Assembly (NCBI GenBank): GCA_937896105.1
Contig: CALBKR010000217.1
Location: 1-8,573 of the forward strand
Reading direction: 5' to 3'
Source of the DNA: an uncultured Bacteroidales bacterium
GTDB lineage: Bacteria > Bacteroidota > Bacteroidia > Bacteroidales > Bacteroidaceae
DNA length: 8,573 nt
Positions 7,799 to 8,573 of the stretch are shown here, one piece after another (position 1 is the first letter of the stretch; each line of letters opens with the position of its first letter). The position numbers were made by a program, and so were the translations under genes. The notes beneath the pieces are model-generated. The model had not been told where the DNA came from. It was given only the letters and a program-made list of their open reading frames with translations, and did no database searches.

Positions 7799-7828
7799 AA
7801 AGTGAAGGTTGCTGAAATGCCACAACAA
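7798..7828 (-). promoter_or_regulatory. Possible promoter of the leftward operon
   Basis: On the minus strand, TTG (7828-7826) is followed after 20 nt by TCACTTTG (7805-7798), one mismatch from the Bacteroidetes -7 box TAnnTTTG, at the expected -33/-7 spacing. One arm of the 18-bp inverted repeat fills most of the spacer, which would make that arm a good operator position. Another one-mismatch box, TTCTTTTG, lies closer to the start codon, so the assignment is tentative. Confidence 0.3.
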
Positions 7829-7863
7829 CGCATTTACTGCATTATTGGCATTTCAGCAACCTT
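7805..7863. repeat. 18-bp perfect inverted repeat between divergent genes
   Basis: Bases 7805-7822 (AAGGTTGCTGAAATGCCA) are the exact reverse complement of 7846-7863, with a 23-nt AT-rich spacer. There is no T-run after the arms, so it does not read as an intrinsic terminator. Its location between two divergent starts fits an operator for a dimeric regulator acting on both promoters, or a 5' leader hairpin. It could also be a recombinase or mobile-element footprint. Confidence 0.85.
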
Positions 7864-7889
7864 GCATCGGTAATCCGATATTATTTTTG
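7862..7889 (+). promoter_or_regulatory. Putative Bacteroidetes-type promoter of the 78-aa gene
   Basis: TATTTTTG at 7882-7889 matches the -7 consensus TAnnTTTG exactly. A TTG at 7862-7864 lies 17 nt upstream, slightly shorter than the usual 19-21 nt, and overlaps the end of the inverted-repeat arm. The start codon at 7907 leaves a leader of only about 10 nt. Confidence 0.5.
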
Positions 7890-7906
7890 CCTATAAAAAT
7901 ATTTCT

Positions 7907-8143
7907 ATGGCTAAGAGAAACAAGAGCGGAATAAGCCTTGATGATGTGCACAACGAAACGCTGTCGCTGTTCCATCGCCTTATCGGACGGTTGGAGAAAC
8001 TGACGGCCGAATGTGACGACCCGGGCACGATAAACCAGGCTTTGAAGACGACTGCCGATTTCCTTGTCAAGCTGAACAAGGAACGGGAGAGTGGTGACGA
8101 TGACATCAGTGCAGTGTTGCAGCAGACACTACAAGGGCTTTAA
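7907..8143 (+). CDS. Small acidic/helical protein of unknown function (possibly terminase-small-like)
   Basis: I do not recognise the family with confidence. The 78-aa product begins MAKRNKSGISLDDVH, continues with a helix (NETLSLFHRLIGRLEKLTAE, residues 16-35), a short acidic break (CDDPGTIN), a second helix (QALKTTADFLVKLNKERE, 44-61), and a DDD-containing helix to the end (SAVLQQTLQGL). Two-helix proteins of this size with an ALKTTADFL-like segment recall small terminase subunits of some podoviruses, but this is weak and no large terminase is nearby. The ATG follows an AT-rich leader and a good -7 box. Its TAA stop forms the base of the terminator stem shared with atpG. It is transcribed away from the phage-like operon and toward the host operon, so it may be the outermost gene of the element or an old chromosomal gene. 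Confidence 0.75.
   Translation: MAKRNKSGISLDDVHNETLSLFHRLIGRLEKLTAECDDPGTINQALKTTADFLVKLNKERESGDDDISAVLQQTLQGL
8133..8143 (+). repeat. 11-bp direct repeat, right copy
   Basis: AAGGGCTTTAA, identical to bases 33-43, covers the last codons and stop of the 78-aa gene and runs into the terminator stem. As a candidate attachment-site edge it lies exactly at the junction between phage-like sequence and the atpG terminator, but its length is modest. Confidence 0.35.
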
Positions 8144-8184
8144 AAAAGATATTACGCAGCAGTTGCTGCGTAATATCTTTTTTT
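8142..8184. terminator. Bidirectional intrinsic terminator
   Basis: A perfect stem pairs 8142-8161 with 8164-8183, with its core GATATTACGCAGCA closing on a tiny AGTT loop, flanked by six A on the left and seven T on the right. It therefore terminates in both directions. The TAA of the 78-aa gene (8141-8143) overlaps the left foot, and the TGA of atpG (8186-8184) overlaps the right foot, so convergent genes share it with no spare bases. Confidence 0.93.
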
Positions 8185-8573
8185 CATTGTTGCCCGGCAC
8201 TGCCTGCAACAATATCCAGCAGCTCATTTGTAATAGCCTGCTGGCGGCCTTTGTTATATTCCAGAGTAAGCTCGGAGATAAGGTCGGTAGCATTATCGGT
8301 CGCCACCTGCATTGCCAGGACACGCGCGGCGTGCTCGGCTGCTACCGAATCGAGAAGTGCCGTAAAAAGCCGCACCTCGATAACCTTGGGAATAAGTGCC
8401 GATAAAAGTTCATCGCGCCCGGGCTCGACAATGTAATCGCCTATTGCATCAGGAGTACCGGCCGGGGATGTTATGTCGACAGGCAGTAACGTCTCGTTTG
8501 CCGGTTCTTGCCGTGCAGCCGAACGGAAACGGGAATATATGATATCGACCTTGTCAATCTCACCTTTATGGAA
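8184..8573 (-). CDS. atpG: F1 ATP synthase gamma subunit, C-terminal part (partial)
   Basis: The reading frame enters from the right edge and ends at TGA, giving the last 129 residues of a protein usually near 290 aa. Gamma is the central rotor shaft of the F1 sector, turning inside the alpha3-beta3 ring to couple proton or sodium flow to ATP synthesis at the inner membrane. Diagnostic sequence includes GEIDKVDIIYSRFRSAARQEP (about residues 4-24), a strand-linking LLPVDI, DYIVEPGRDELLSALIPK (46-63), and the conserved C-terminal helix with RLFTALLDSVAAEHAARVLAMQVATDNA, LTLEYNKGRQQAITNELLDIVAGSA. It is intact through its normal end. In Bacteroidetes atpG normally closes the atp operon, consistent with the strong terminator immediately after it. 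The N-terminal half lies outside the window. Confidence 0.97.
   Translation of the reverse strand, partial: FHKGEIDKVDIIYSRFRSAARQEPANETLLPVDITSPAGTPDAIGDYIVEPGRDELLSALIPKVIEVRLFTALLDSVAAEHAARVLAMQVATDNATDLISELTLEYNKGRQQAITNELLDIVAGSAGQQ

Larger units (their letters stand above)
7765..7906. promoter_or_regulatory. Divergent promoter region
   Basis: This 142-bp AT-rich interval separates the leftward four-gene operon from the rightward 78-aa gene. It must carry promoters for both directions and contains the 18-bp inverted repeat described separately. No open frame of interest occupies it. Confidence 0.7.

Noticed and set aside
7765..7833. Upstream ATG at 7833 extending the 174-aa protein by 23 residues
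   Set aside because: The extension runs through one arm of the inverted repeat and the promoter-like region, and the ATG at 7764 has the AT-rich leader usual for Bacteroidales.
8091..8436. Plus-strand open frames over the atpG region
   Set aside because: They lie antisense to clearly conserved atpG coding sequence and cross the terminator hairpin.
1..8573. CRISPR array, tRNA, rRNA or insertion sequence
   Set aside because: I saw no regularly spaced repeats, no tRNA-like cloverleaf in the short non-coding stretches, and no transposase-like protein; intergenic space is too limited for more.

Overview
The window looks like a Bacteroidales (Bacteroidota) chromosome carrying a phage-derived gene block next to the ATP synthase operon. 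Evidence for the host: the right edge encodes the C-terminal part of the F1 ATP synthase gamma subunit (atpG) with Bacteroidetes-like sequence; gene leaders are AT-rich with few Shine-Dalgarno sites; and a match to the Bacteroidetes -7 promoter box (TAnnTTTG) precedes the one plus-strand gene. I cannot name the genus. A phage or prophage contig cannot be excluded for the left part, but atpG argues for an integrated element or remnant.

Layout from left to right. Bases 1-202 hold no clear gene. They contain a perfect 44-bp palindrome (123-166) and short sequences that recur near the right side of the block. Bases 203-7764 are a tightly packed four-gene operon read leftward on the minus strand. 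In transcription order it encodes a 174-aa coiled-coil protein resembling internal/ejection proteins of Bacteroidales phages, a 141-aa basic helical protein, a 1555-aa polyvalent protein, and a 640-aa P22-like portal protein. Gaps between genes are only 5-9 nt. The 1555-aa protein has a membrane-active-looking middle region, a zincin-type metallopeptidase module (HExxxH plus EEYLA), and a second LPD-type module whose usual HExxH appears to be lost. Bases 7765-7906 are a divergent promoter region with an 18-bp perfect inverted repeat. Bases 7907-8143 encode a 78-aa plus-strand protein of unknown function, possibly terminase-small-like. A strong bidirectional terminator (8142-8184) is shared with the convergent atpG (8184 to beyond 8573).

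How the genes could work together (inference): the portal is the DNA gateway of a tailed-phage capsid, and the two small proteins plus the 1555-aa protein would be virion-internal proteins that leave the capsid with the DNA. The peptidase module could act on the cell envelope, on virion proteins or on host proteins after entry. No terminase large subunit, major capsid, scaffold, tail, integrase or lysis gene is visible. The block is therefore the edge of a larger prophage extending left, a decayed remnant, or a compact stand-alone module. The non-coding structures at both ends (44-bp palindrome, 10-mers shared in opposite orientation, 11-bp direct repeat, 18-bp inverted repeat) are the least explained part of the window.
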